Positions 1-9,346 of a stretch of 14,136 nt of DNA are shown one piece after another (within the stretch, counting starts at the first letter, position 1; the number at the start of each line of letters is the position of its first letter). A model generated the notes under the pieces. It saw only the letters and a program-made list of their open reading frames with translations. It was not told where the DNA came from and made no database searches. The DNA is taken from assembly GCA_016758965.1 (NCBI GenBank), contig JAEPRB010000381.1, forward strand, positions 14,229 through 28,364. Direction: 5' to 3'. This DNA is from Circinella minor. Taxonomy: Eukaryota > Mucoromycota > Mucoromycetes > Mucorales > Lichtheimiaceae. The position numbers and the translations under genes are program-made.

Positions 1-35
1 CTTTTAGCGACCATTTAATACACCGCATTTGGAAT

Positions 36-118
36 TGAAAATACGAAGTGGTTCGTATTTTCATGAAAGCGGACGCTGAATCGTGACCTGTTTTTCCTTT
101 TACAGCTTCGTATTTTCA
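36..118. repeat. Palindrome plus third copy of TTCGTATTTTCA
   Basis: Positions 36-47 and 52-63 form a perfect 12-bp inverted repeat around a 4-base loop (TGAAAATACGAA / TTCGTATTTTCA). A third copy in the same orientation as the right arm lies at 107-118, directly after a pyrimidine-rich run ending in CAG that resembles a 3' splice site. The repeats sit just upstream of the decayed MULE transposase, so they may be subterminal repeats of that element. The element's left end may lie outside the window, so this link is inference. Confidence 0.55.
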
Positions 119-152
119 CCAAAATACAAACCCCCTAAACTCTCTATTATAA

Positions 153-1531
153 GGAAAAGTCTTCTTAAAACATACTGGAGCACACACACATGAGCAATTT
201 GAACCGCTCCACTGTACCATAAAGGGCCTTCGAGCTCTTGTTCCCCATGTCCAGGAGTTTATAGGCGAAACTCCAAAAGGGTTACAAGTTGGCACTAGTG
301 CTATTAGACCCCAGCACCCACTAAGACCAGTACATGAATTAGATCAGAACTTTCAGCATCTTGGTAAGGTAGGGTACACAAGACGCGTGATTTTCAAAAA
401 TAATAGTATCTGAACAAGTAAGAAGACTGGTGCCAGTGTCGAAGGTCTTTTGGATAATCTGAGAACTCTCGAAGAATCCTATCCAGGATACTTTCAGCGA
501 GGGATAGAAATATTACCAGGTATGATATGTATACCATTCTGCTGTCCAGATATTTCATCTCGTGTGGATTTTACAGCAAATCCAATGGTCACCGATGTTA
601 CCTTTGGTTGTTTCCAAGATGGTTTTTACTTGTGTACAACCACAATGTTCTTCCAGGAGTTAGGAAAGTACTCAGTCATATACCAAGCAGTACTGGATGG
701 TCAATCCTCCACACTTTTCTAGGCATACTTCATGGCCCTTTTCCGTACCTTTGGAATGTATGATTTTGTTAATACAAATGGCACATCAAAATTTTCTGGG
801 ATGGTCATTAACTTTTCTCTAGCTCAAAGAGCTGGATTTATCACTGCTTTTAAAGAGAGCTTTCTATTCGCACAAGTTCCAGCAAGAAGTCTTCTGAAGG
901 GGTGCTATTTTCATTATCAACAAAGTGTTGAATGAGTATCCAAAAATGGAGCTGTAGTCGACCATGAATGGCGCGATGAATTCATCAACTATACCCACCT
1001 CTTATATACTGCAATAACAATGACCATATTTCAGAACACTGTAAGCATGATTCTGAAAGAATTTCCTAAAGTAAAGAACTGGATTAATTGGTGGACACAA
1101 CCAATAAATGCAGCAATGATTTTTAGATCACATGAAGTTTTACAACCAGAGCTACAAGATCATCATATTAGGATTTCTAATGGAACAGAAAGTTTTCACC
1201 GAGACCTCTACCGAATCGTTCAAACTAAGCAATCTATATTAGATACTTTGCCTCATATTTTTTCTTACTTGAAAAATGATGCTGCTAATTTCGAGCGTGT
1301 AGATAAAGGTTTTTAAATTAACTATAACACAACTCCAAGGTAATCATTTTATTATCATCATTATTATCCTATGTAATATAAAAAATACAATATACTAAAA
1401 TGTTATTTATATTAAATATTATCTGTAGAGAAACAAGTAGAAGAAAAAGAAAGACAGTTAATGATGGTTGCGCACCAAATGTAACCTAGAAGCTACTTGG
1501 CAAAAAAAAAGAACAGTAAAAAAATTACGCA
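153..1531 (+). pseudogene. MULE (Mutator-like) transposase, broken
   Basis: One reading frame runs from 153 to 1339 and is interrupted by TGA 411-413, TAG 720-722, TGA 933-935 and TAA 1314-1316. It continues after a likely intron (1340-1428) to 1531 with two further stops (1487-1489, 1517-1519). The 5' end reads KHTGAHTHE, like the tail of a FLYWCH/FAR1-type zinc domain. MULE DDE landmarks follow: TDVTFG with the first Asp at 594-596; VINFSLAQR, where the expected second Asp is Asn (810-812); GCYFHYQQ, the C-x2-H motif (903-914); and NGTESFH with the third-position Glu (1188-1190). In an intact MULE this protein cuts and joins the element ends in the nucleus. With its stops and the Asp-to-Asn change it cannot be active. 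The family call rests on motif order read by eye. Confidence 0.75.
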
Positions 1532-1629
1532 GTAAGTCATTTAAAATTATTTTATTATGTGATATAAATTAGAATATATAAGTCAGGACTATACTAACCA
1601 CTGATAATTATTGTATTAATTGTTTATAG

Positions 1630-2085
1630 GTACAAATAGCAAGAACATCAGCAAGAACAATAATAATAACAGCAATGACAATAATATTGACCATGACAAC
1701 CATGATAATAATGACAATAGCAGCAACAGTAACAGTAAATGTATGGATAATACCGCTACTATTGGTTATGAGAACAACAACAAAAGTAAAATGGAAACTG
1801 ATAGTGATAATGACATGGATAATGAACAGTTATTGAAAGAAGCGGTCCAAAATAAAAATAAAAAAATACAAGACGAAAATCAAAATCAAGATTCAGATGA
1901 TGGTCAAGAAGATGGTATAATAAAAGAAAAAAACAAATTAAAGAAAAAAAGTGAAAAGAGGCAAGAAATAGACGAAACACACTTGCTAAAAAACGTGAAG
2001 TCGCAAGAAACAAAGTAAAGGAAGCTGCAAAAGCCAAAAGTTGTGCTCGCCTTGAAAAAAGAAAACATTAAAGAGATAGTTTCAG
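1630..2085 (+). pseudogene. Asn-rich and Lys/Arg-rich exon of the MULE relic
   Basis: After a 3' splice-like TTTATAG (ends 1629) there is a frame of poly-Asn/Asp and Ser (1630-1760), then a Lys/Glu-rich stretch to the stop at 2016-2018. A second frame overlapping its end reads AKKREVARNKVKEAAKAKS and runs on to a stop at about 2070, so a one-base frame break near 1950-1990 is likely. The segment ends at a good 5' splice site (TTTCAG|GTATAT, 2085|2086). Composition suggests a disordered, nuclear-targeted linker between the transposase and protease parts. No domain is recognisable. It could also be a simple-sequence expansion with little coding meaning. Confidence 0.35.
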
Positions 2086-2154
2086 GTATATTTTAATTGA
2101 TATTAGGAAGACATATATAGATTGATCAGTAATTTAACTTCACTTTTTTTTTAG

Positions 2155-2796
2155 CTCATCATCCAATATCAAAGGTCAAGTAGTTGTTCAAGATCCTAAA
2201 ACAGAAAAGCTATTTCGTGAATAAGTTTATTACCAAGGTGCCCTAATGATCTTTTGAGATGACTAAACTTCCCTTCAGAAGCAAGTGTAATATCTGGCCT
2301 GTACAGTCCTGCGAGTGATGGTAATCATGGTTGGCGAGCAGCAGCATATAATCTTTATGGTGATGAATCAGCTTGGAAAAAGATCAAAGAAGGAATGGAG
2401 GTAAAACGTCTTCAAGAAATAGATTATTTCAAGACCATTTTTGACTCTCAAGAAGTTTACGAACTCATGGAGATTCTAAAGCTGCGTGGTGATTATAATA
2501 TTAATTCTGATGACTATTTCCGATTTGATTCATACAGTCAACTTCTTGCTGAATTATGCAATATAGCAGTCATTGTATATTCTGACACAGGTTTTCAAGA
2601 TTGTACTTATTTACCATTTCTATCTGACCCCAGAGGATTCAATGAATCAGATAATCTTCCTGTTCCTTGCATATTATATCTGAAAGGAAACCACATTCTT
2701 AATGTTCAGTTTATTCATAACAATAATTATAAGGTTTACTTTAAAGCATTTACATGGCCCCCTGTTGTATCCAACACATATTATTCACAAAGATAA
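2155..2796 (+). pseudogene. OTU-like cysteine protease domain, catalytic Cys replaced by His
   Basis: A frame from about 2263 to 2796 reads as an OTU (ovarian tumour) domain: SGLYSPASDGNHGWRAAA, then YGDESAWKKIKEGM, a middle DYFRFDSYSQLLAELCNI, and a distal GNHILNVQF. OTU enzymes are deubiquitinating Cys proteases with an N-terminal DGxC box and a C-terminal His. Here the Cys position is His (CAT, 2326-2328), while the distal His (CAC, 2692-2694) remains. An in-frame TGA at 2260-2262 precedes the domain, and the 5' part (2155-2220) sits in another frame, so it is a pseudogene or a late-start remnant. The ATG at 2395 lies inside the domain and would drop the DGxC box, so it is not the true start. 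It probably belonged to the MULE upstream. Confidence 0.65.
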
Positions 2797-3263
2797 TTAT
2801 TTGTCATTTTAGTTATTAAAGTACAGTGTATCTTTAATTATGCTTTGCTGACATTTCGTGTACTTCCCTATTTAGACCATGATTTGTAAGAACACAGAAG
2901 TCCGCCTTCTATAATGATAACAGATAACAGCTGCGTAGATATATCATATCATCAACCACTCAAAGTCTAATCTTAATATCATTAATCTTATATTCATAAT
3001 TCACACGGCGGCCATGACAAATTTAAATCTTACGTATAGCTATATACACATATCAATATATATCCCACCGATAATAAGATTCATATAAATAGAGATAATA
3101 TTTTATTTTAATAAACTTCAGTTCAATTATTGTTCTTTTGGGTCTCGTTGACTTTTTAACGTCTCTTTATTTTTATTATATTTGATTGATATAACACCCC
3201 CTCTTGACCCCAATTACATTGACAAAATTAATGATCTACATCACCATAAAAAAAATATTAAGG

Positions 3264-3310
3264 TTTGGCCACTTGTTGCCAATTTTAGCCACTTTTGGCC
3301 ACTTTTTGTT
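3264..3310. repeat. GGCCACTT short repeat cluster
   Basis: Four imperfect copies of GCCACTT/GCCAATT lie within 47 bases (TTTGGCCACTTGTTGCCAAT, then TTAGCCACTT, then TTGGCCACTTTTT), spaced about 11-13 bases apart. Such clusters occur near DNA transposon ends, but no partner copy was seen elsewhere in the window, so the role is unknown. Confidence 0.5.
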
Positions 3311-3599
3311 ACTTGTGATACAAACTTTTTTGCTCTTACCATATTTATAATAATTACAGTACAGACAGGTAGCTTAAACAACCGCAGTAGGATATTAAAT
3401 GACAGCAAGTATTTTTATGACACTTATAAAATTTATTTACAAGCCATGTGTTGTATTAATCAAAATTAATAAAATAAAAAACGAGACAGTAATAAGTCAA
3501 AAAATTAAACTGAAGTTTACTAAAATAAAATATTATCATTATTATTATTAAATACTTATCAATGGCCAGGCATAACAGCAACAACAACAATGAGTAATG

Positions 3600-3624
3600 A
3601 TAATAATAATAATAATAATAATAA
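3600..3624. repeat. (TAA)n microsatellite
   Basis: Eight tandem TAA units. The DNA around it (3530-3630) is also rich in ATT/CAA trinucleotides. It is the source of spurious Tyr- and Leu-rich frames on the - strand. Confidence 0.9.
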
Positions 3625-3986
3625 CGGTAATGAATCACCAATGGATATCAATATATGTATATGAAACAGGTATAGTCTTCCGATTTGTTCATGACTATGA
3701 ATACTGACAATAAAATAAAGGTTCCAAGTCATATACCTTTTGCCGTTGACAAAAAGATATATATCAACGCAGCTGCCAATTGTTAGCAATATTTTGATCA
3801 TTGAAACATATAAGAAACATACAACTCTCAGTGAAACATAATTGATGGTTTTAGCTGTATTCAAACATATAAAAAAATAAACGACTGTCTATGAAAACAT
3901 TGTTGGTTGGATACAACACCACAAAGGTTACTCAAAATAGTTTATTACTTTTTATACATATCACTACGGGGAGTTTCTCGACTGAT

Positions 3987-4099
3987 AATCTACGACCAGA
4001 AACGGGCAATCTATTCTTGCGGGAAATCTCTATTTTTGACAATTTTGGAGATTTGCAGTTGCAAAGATTGTAGAGACATCCCGTTGCATGTCGTAGATT
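3987..4099. repeat. Long imperfect hairpin, 33 paired bases
   Basis: Five nested complementary blocks can be paired by eye: 3987-3996 with 4090-4099 (10 bp, AATCTACGAC / GTCGTAGATT), 4001-4006 with 4080-4085 (6), 4007-4012 with 4065-4070 (6), 4017-4020 with 4061-4064 (4), and 4024-4030 with 4048-4054 (7), around a loop at 4031-4047. Between blocks are small internal loops and a 9-base bulge (4071-4079). It is less AT-rich than its surroundings. It could be a foldback/MITE-like element or a structured RNA. I recognise no family. Confidence 0.55.
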
Positions 4100-4415
4100 T
4101 CCTGTGGTTTTAAAGTAAATGCGTTTGATATTCTGTCCTTATTATTTGCCTCATCATATTTCATTTTTACTACTAATAGATGATTATAAAATAAAACCAT
4201 CAATCATCAATCATCAAACAACCATATATATTTTATTAATAATGATGAAATAATAAATTTCCTTTTTTATTATACTCCTGCTACTACTCCTGTTGCTACT
4301 TCTGCTACGCTACATTATTAAGAATTAACAAACGTAATTGAATAATAAGATAAAAAAATATTAAAACGATGAAAGTAGTAGTAGCTGTTTGTTATTATAA
4401 TATATTGTGCGTTTT

Positions 4416-5682
4416 TCATGCTTTTTTTAACTGATTTTTATGCCGCGGTCGCAATTCCATTCTCCTTCTCCCAATATCATGACAGACCTTTTTGTTTTGA
4501 ATAATAACCCCTTCATTTTCATTACTTCCTCCACGCTTCCTTTTCAATTGTTTTCCATGACAAGAGTCATCTCTACTCGAGGAGCTAACACTATGAACAT
4601 GATTGAAGAGCCTATTACCATCGTCAGTATCGGGAGAAGAGTCATCATTGTCGCTATTAGATAGGTTTTCATCACTATCTTCACTATCGGAGAAAACATC
4701 ATCATTATTTTCATTGTCGGATGTATTATCGTCGTTATCTTCACTGCTGGAGTCATCAGAAGATGAATCATTATCGGAGGAAGAGGAGGAATCGTCATTG
4801 TTACTCGAAATATCTTCATTATCAATGGAGTTATCATCATTGTGCTGCTGATCATTTTCATTATTGAACGTGGCATTGAAATCAGGTGAGTCCATTCCCG
4901 TGTTATCCTCATTTTCAAATCGATGACCCTCATCAGCTGCTTGATCTATACAAACGCTATTTGATCTATCATTCATTACCCTTTGTGTAAGATGTTCTAC
5001 ACTAACATCACTATCCATATTGTCCATCAGTGAGGCCAGATAACCCAAATCAGGTTCACCATCGAATCTATTTTCCACCGAACTACGTAATAAATTGCCA
5101 ATTATACCAATGTTCTAAATCATCATCAGTTCATAATGTACTTTTTCTTTCAAACCCACTAACCTTGAGCTCACTCCACCTTCCTCGGCATGAGGTTCTA
5201 CGATAAATTAATAAATAAAGTAACATTATACTATATTAGTAGTACTTTATAATAATCCTCTAACATAATTAATTTATAAACTGGACCAGTATTTCATTAC
5301 CTTGAGTTCCCTTTTTTCCCTTGCGTTTTATACCCTGTTCTACATTCGCCCAGTGCTTAGATACAAGAAGACGCACACCCCAGTGACCAATGCATGCCTT
5401 AAGAGGGACAGTAGAGCCAATAGCATTTTCGACCGCTTTCAACAACTGTAGTTGAAGGGGTTTTAGTTCTTTTCTGTCAGACCATTGAATGTTATCATTT
5501 ATATTGTGCTCATTCTTGAATTGAAGAACAATCCTTGGGCATGTTTTCTTTAGATGTTCAACTGCCGCGTCGATTTCGGAGGCTTCTAAGGCTGGTAATT
5601 TCATTCTTGCTCGATATTCTTTGATTATGTATTTCATTGTGTCCCACGAGAACTGTATAGGTCGATCATATTCTTTATTTTC
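4416..5682 (-). CDS. Transposon accessory protein, C-terminal part (three exons)
   Basis: I do not recognise a named family. Three exons join with matching phases: about 5682-5301, 5197-5164 (34 nt) and 5082-4416, with introns of 103 and 81 nt (GTAATG...GTAG, GTTAGT...GTAG). The first exon holds a core domain: QFSWD (5655-5641), an amphipathic middle, QWSD, PLKACIGHWGVRLL, then KRKGKKG. The same landmarks occur in the + strand gene at 9347-10995, including a phase-1 intron just after the Lys/Gly-rich end. The last exon gives a Ser/Asp/Asn acidic tract and a basic tail (KRKRGG, GRRRMELRPRHKNQLKKA), which suggests a nuclear protein. No stop breaks these exons. The N-terminus is missing locally: a TGA at 5703-5701 closes the frame upstream. 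I propose that the missing part is the exon at 11609-11413, split off by a nested insertion. The frame itself is well supported; the function (TnpA-like DNA-binding partner of the transposase) is inference. Confidence 0.65.
5666..5682. repeat. Left copy of 17-bp direct repeat flanking element 1
   Basis: TCATATTCTTTATTTTC matches 11413-11429 in 16 of 17 bases, in the same orientation. On the - strand both copies are read in frame as Glu-Asn-(Lys/Gln)-Glu-Tyr-Asp. Outside the 17 bases the similarity ends on both sides. This looks like a duplicated insertion target, but it is longer than the few bases usual for CACTA-type elements. Confidence 0.55.
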
Positions 5683-5991
5683 ACCGTAGGAAAAAAATAT
5701 TCAAAATAAATACAGAAATATGAATAATATTCAAATAATATTCAAATATATAAGAAATATCTGCAAAAAAACTAGACATTGATATTATATTCAAAAAACA
5801 TATATAAATGTTATTTATATATTGAAATTATACTCAGAAAAATACACATATACTATTAATATTTTAATATTCTATACATATATATACAGTCATGATATAT
5901 TAGAAAGATATATAAAATATATAGTGATATTGTTACTATGTAAAGTGTAATTTATTATATGATAAATAGGAAATCTCTATTGGTTAGGAAG
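5683..5991. other. AT-rich left flank of element 1, no gene
   Basis: About 310 bases of TATATA/ATATTCAAA-rich DNA between the Tnp2 stop (5992) and the accessory exon. ATATTCAAA-like words recur several times at 5696-5750. No reading frame, clear terminal inverted repeat or CACTA terminus was found. It probably contains the 3' untranslated region of the transposase gene and the left end of the inserted element. Confidence 0.5.
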
Positions 5992-8900
5992 TTAATGAGG
6001 TATAAATTCTAAGTTGTAATCAATGACAATATCTTTTTTCGAGTGTGGAGTTTTTTTTGACCAGTAAATATACTCACGGGTGTCTTTACCCTTTGCTCTT
6101 CCTGCAACGCCTACAATGCTTTCTTCTTCAATTACTACATATGTTTTCGAGCCACCATCTGTCTTATACGGCCATGGCCCATGACCTTTAACTAATGTAC
6201 ACAATTCAACTAATGCAAGAAGTTTTTCACATTTTCCTTCGTGTTCATCCACAACAAATCCATGCTTGAAAAAATACTTTACTTCTCCAAAATACTGACG
6301 TTGCTCAGGTTTGACAGATGACTTTTTTCTTGATTTATCAATATCTACCCATATGTGCAAACGAAGTAGTGACTCTCTTTCTATCCCACCATATGTAACA
6401 CCATCCTTATACAAACGACTTGCTATTTCAATATATTCATCAGGATCAATATTGACCCCATTATAAGTACATTTTCTCCATGCCCAAAAATGGCGAAGTT
6501 GCTTTCGACAATTTAACACCTCAATGGTATCAACTGCAAATGGTCCCCATATCTGTGCGCTGTTATTATTTCTTGAGACAACTACAGCCTTTTTTGGTTC
6601 AGTTTTTCTTTTAGGTAAATCTTCATCGGTTTTGTCTATATCAGAATCATTATCATTCTCAGCTGAATCATCCTCATTATCATCATTGAGTTCACTTCGT
6701 TTTCGTTTTCATACTGCAGCTAGATCCACAAGTGAATTGCCTGCGTTCATTCCAGGGTGACGATGCGACCGTATACGTTTCTTTATTATCCCAATTTCTC
6801 GTTCCATACTAAAAGCTGCTAGATATATCAAAGGTCCATCTTGTTCGATTGTTTTGCATAAATGTGTAAGATAGTGTTCATTGATTGTAAAGACAGCAGC
6901 TGATAATTTTCTGTTTTTCACTTGCTTGGATAGCCAATTCGTCCAGGACTTGACAGCATGTCTTAAGCATGACACTCCATTTTCATCAATCTCTCTATAT
7001 TAGTAAATAAACAAAAATAAATACAATTACCTTGATAAAACCTATGAGATATATTTTTTTTGTAAAAAGAAAGATAATGTGCCTTGAAAATGCATATTGG
7101 TAAATGATCGATATATCGATAAGAGCTTTTCGTGTTTCTCGATCATCATAAAATTCAAGAATAGTTGTAGGAACAAAATATAGTACAAAGTGAATCCAGT
7201 CAACAGCCCTGTAAAAACCAGTTTGCAACGACACATCACCACAATCTCCGGAGAATGACGATGGTGTTAAATGACGGGAAGATGCGATACGTGATCCAAT
7301 TTGTTTCTGTTCTACATTCGATAGATATAATGGACAATCATCTTTACCATAGACACCCTTAATCATATTCCACAGTTGTTCACCTACACCCTTCATCAAA
7401 TGCATAATATCGATAGGAAAAAATGTTGCCCCATGGAATGTAGAAAGGTTGGCAAAAGGGGATGCAGCACTTTGTCCAATCTCATTGTTTCTCTGTTTAA
7501 ATGTTTCGATCCGACGTATAACTGGCTTTTCTCGGCTATCGTTGCTGCTGTTGCTATCGTTGCTGCTATGTTGTTCTTCATTACTTACGCCTATGTTAGT
7601 ACTGATTGATTCATGTCGAGTTTTTGATTTAAAGACAGGAGGAAATGTCATTCGACCTTCTTGATGGACACCTTTGATTGTACAGAATCTGCAGCCTTTG
7701 TAACTTTGGTGACCTATATGGCCGGCAACTTTGGCGACGCCTGGAACATCCCCACCAACAAATAATAGATGCGCCTTGAGTGGAATCTTCTGACCTTCGG
7801 TCTCAACAACCATTCCATGTTTACACAGTTCTTCGAGTTCTTGAAGAACTGGATCTAGAAAACTGGGCAGATCTTTGGGTTTGTTTGGTCCCGGAGCAAC
7901 AAAAATTTGGATCATATTTGCATCTTCATACCGAATATCTTCAGGAAGATTCAATATCACAATGTGACAAATTGACATAGTGTTTTTGCCTCTCTTGAAA
8001 CCCTCAAAGTCATCAACATATAATGCCAATGCAATGTCCATCTCCTCTGTAAATATGTTATTATTAAGTAATTCCTTGTATACAGCACCGTCAAAAATAC
8101 TTTTCTTGACTGTAGCAGAGGATACCCAATTTGCACGATGTTTCAACATTTTCCGCACGCCATCATCATTAACAAACAAAGCTAGTTGTTCTTTCAAAGG
8201 GAGTTGTACCATTGTTCTCTTGGGAGTAAGTGAGTCAGCATCTTGGTAACGTGGTTCATGACACTCATCGCATTCCAAAGCATTGTTCTTGTCTTTAAAC
8301 ATCATACAGCCATTTTTGCATACATGGTATTCGTTTGGTTGTATCCCGTATGATTCTCGTAAGGCCTGTCGTGATTTATGAAAGCTATATAATGGCGGTA
8401 GTTGCTTGTCTATATATTGGTTGAATCGTGCTATCATTTTATCAAATAGCTCTTGAGTTCCCCCATGCCTAATTGTAATCTCATACATATCCAAGCTGGC
8501 TTTAATATGCGCATCATCACGGGCATATCTTTGACGCACATCAATAACTTTGGCTGCAGAAGTGACATGGGAGTTATTATTTATTGTGGTCATGCGATAA
8601 CTGGAAGATATATTCGCTGTTTGTTGTTGTGGTGCCGATGGCGGGATAGCTTCATCAGTTATGTTCGTTGAATTCAATAGAGGTACTGGGATTTTATTTT
8701 TATGTGGTGCTGTCGATATCTTCTTATATGTGTTACAATCAATGATATCAACATCATCATTTTGTTGGCAAGACGGAACCGCCTCATTATTTTCAAGATT
8801 TTCCAACTAAAAAATAATAATAAAAAAACAGTAAAGTCAGTCAATTACTTTTAATAAAACACGTTTGTTAACCAAGTTATTTGTCTATTTCTTTTCAATG

Positions 8901-9194
8901 TCATTGTGAGTGATGTTCGTTGATTCTTTACATATAATCATAACCTCAGATTGCGACAGTAATACCAATACAATTAGCTTTGATATTAAACTTATAAACT
9001 CTAAAATATTGTCTAACTTCACTTACATTTGCAGTTTTTGAAGATTCAGGTTTAGAACAAAGCTGAGAATTATTGCATAGTCGATTAAGTTTATTTTTAA
9101 TACAAGTAGTTTCATGGGCATCTAATTCTAATCGTGTTCCTTTGAAAATCCATCTGCACGATGAACATTTTTGTAAAACGATTCTATCTGGCAT
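5992..9194 (-). pseudogene. Tnp2-type (CACTA/Plavaka) transposase, one premature stop
   Basis: Three exons: 9194-9027, 8806-7083 and 6994-5992, with introns of 220 nt (GTAAGT...TTTTAG) and 88 nt (GC...AG). Together they code for about 964 residues. Residues 10-31 hold a C-x2-C-x13-H-x3-C finger (exon 1). A Tnp2 zinc ribbon (C-x3-C-x11-C-x2-C, ending HEPRY) lies at about 219-238. Then come QLPLKEQLALF, the catalytic-type ALYVDDFEGFKR (about 318-328), LPEDIRYEDANMI, APGPNKPKDLPSF, HLLFVGGDVPGVAK (Asp about 409), H-x2-H...GCRFC (about 419-431) and FPIDIMHLMKGVGEQLWNMI (about 519-536). The start ATG (9192-9194) has A at -3. The frame is open except for TGA at 6711-6709 (codon about 726), where the continuing frame (KRKRSE, then an acidic stretch) matches the related gene at 11744-13901. 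Full-length protein would be a nuclear DDE-type transposase; this copy likely makes a truncated one. Confidence 0.8.
6995..7082 (-). other. Likely GC-AG intron in the Tnp2 gene
   Basis: Reading from 7090 down, the exon ends TTTTCAAG (7083) and the intron begins GCACAT; it ends ACTAATATAG at 6995. Splicing here joins codon AG|A and gives FSR-EIDENGV. The length then matches the related gene, which runs without an intron through this point (FKK-TITERDL...). A GT site at 7030 would leave an intron of only 36-40 nt and add about 17 hydrophobic residues absent from the relative. Either a rare GC donor or a T-to-C mutation of GT explains it. Confidence 0.5.
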
Positions 9195-9346
9195 TTTAAA
9201 TATAAGAGCTTATCAACTGGTGGTTGGGGAGCAGGAGTTAAAAATTAAAATTAAAATTAAAAATTAAAATAAAACGTAATCTGCTTTTATCAAAATTAAC
9301 AACTCCTTCTTCACAACTTTTAATTTTTTTTTATTTCTGTAATAAA
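9195..9346. promoter_or_regulatory. Shared promoter region of the divergent pair
   Basis: The start codons of the transposase (-, 9194) and the accessory gene (+, 9347) are 152 bases apart, facing away from each other, so both promoters and both 5' leaders must lie here. The region holds tandem AAAATT units (about 9237-9270) and two TTATCA words (9209-9214 and 9288-9293). Both ATGs follow AAA, a good start context in fungi. No TATA box can be assigned with confidence. Confidence 0.5.

Larger units (their letters stand above)
106..2796 (+). mobile_element. Decayed Mutator-like element with OTU protease domain
   Basis: This span holds, in order on the + strand, a MULE-type transposase frame, an Asn-rich/basic exon and an OTU-like protease domain. 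They are separated by intervals with plausible GT...AG introns (about 1340-1428, 1532-1629, 2086-2154). All three parts carry stops or frame breaks, so the element is a relic. Terminal inverted repeats and target-site duplications were not found, so the limits given are those of the coding remains. Reading the three parts as one gene rests on order, strand and spacing; it is known that MULEs can carry additional protease domains. Two abutting unrelated relics remain possible. Confidence 0.6.
2797..4415. other. Gene-free AT-rich stretch
   Basis: No reading frame here has recognisable motifs. The short frames at 3182-3469, 3559-3864 and 3891-4113 look like chance openings in AT-rich DNA. The stretch holds a TATAAATAGAGA box (3086-3097) followed by AATAAA, a GGCCACTT repeat cluster (3264-3310), a TAA trinucleotide run (about 3600-3624), a long imperfect hairpin (3987-4099) and an imperfect run of CTCCTGCTACTA-like units (about 4275-4315). 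Confidence 0.6.

Noticed and set aside
2884..3199. Possible solo LTR (TG...CA, TATAAATAGAGA at 3086, AATAAA downstream)
   Set aside because: No matching terminal inverted repeat, no target-site duplication, no primer-binding site after the end, and no second copy in the window. The TATA and AATAAA words are expected in such AT-rich DNA.
3456..3864. - strand Tyr/Leu-rich short frames
   Set aside because: They are translations of ATT/TAA microsatellites with no motif or splice context.
4603..4851. + strand Ser/Glu-rich frame
   Set aside because: It is the complement of the acidic Ser/Asp tract of the - strand accessory gene. Its composition follows from the repeat, not from selection.
6524..6760. 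+ strand frame opposite the transposase
   Set aside because: It is antisense to the in-frame continuation of the Tnp2 gene across its premature stop.
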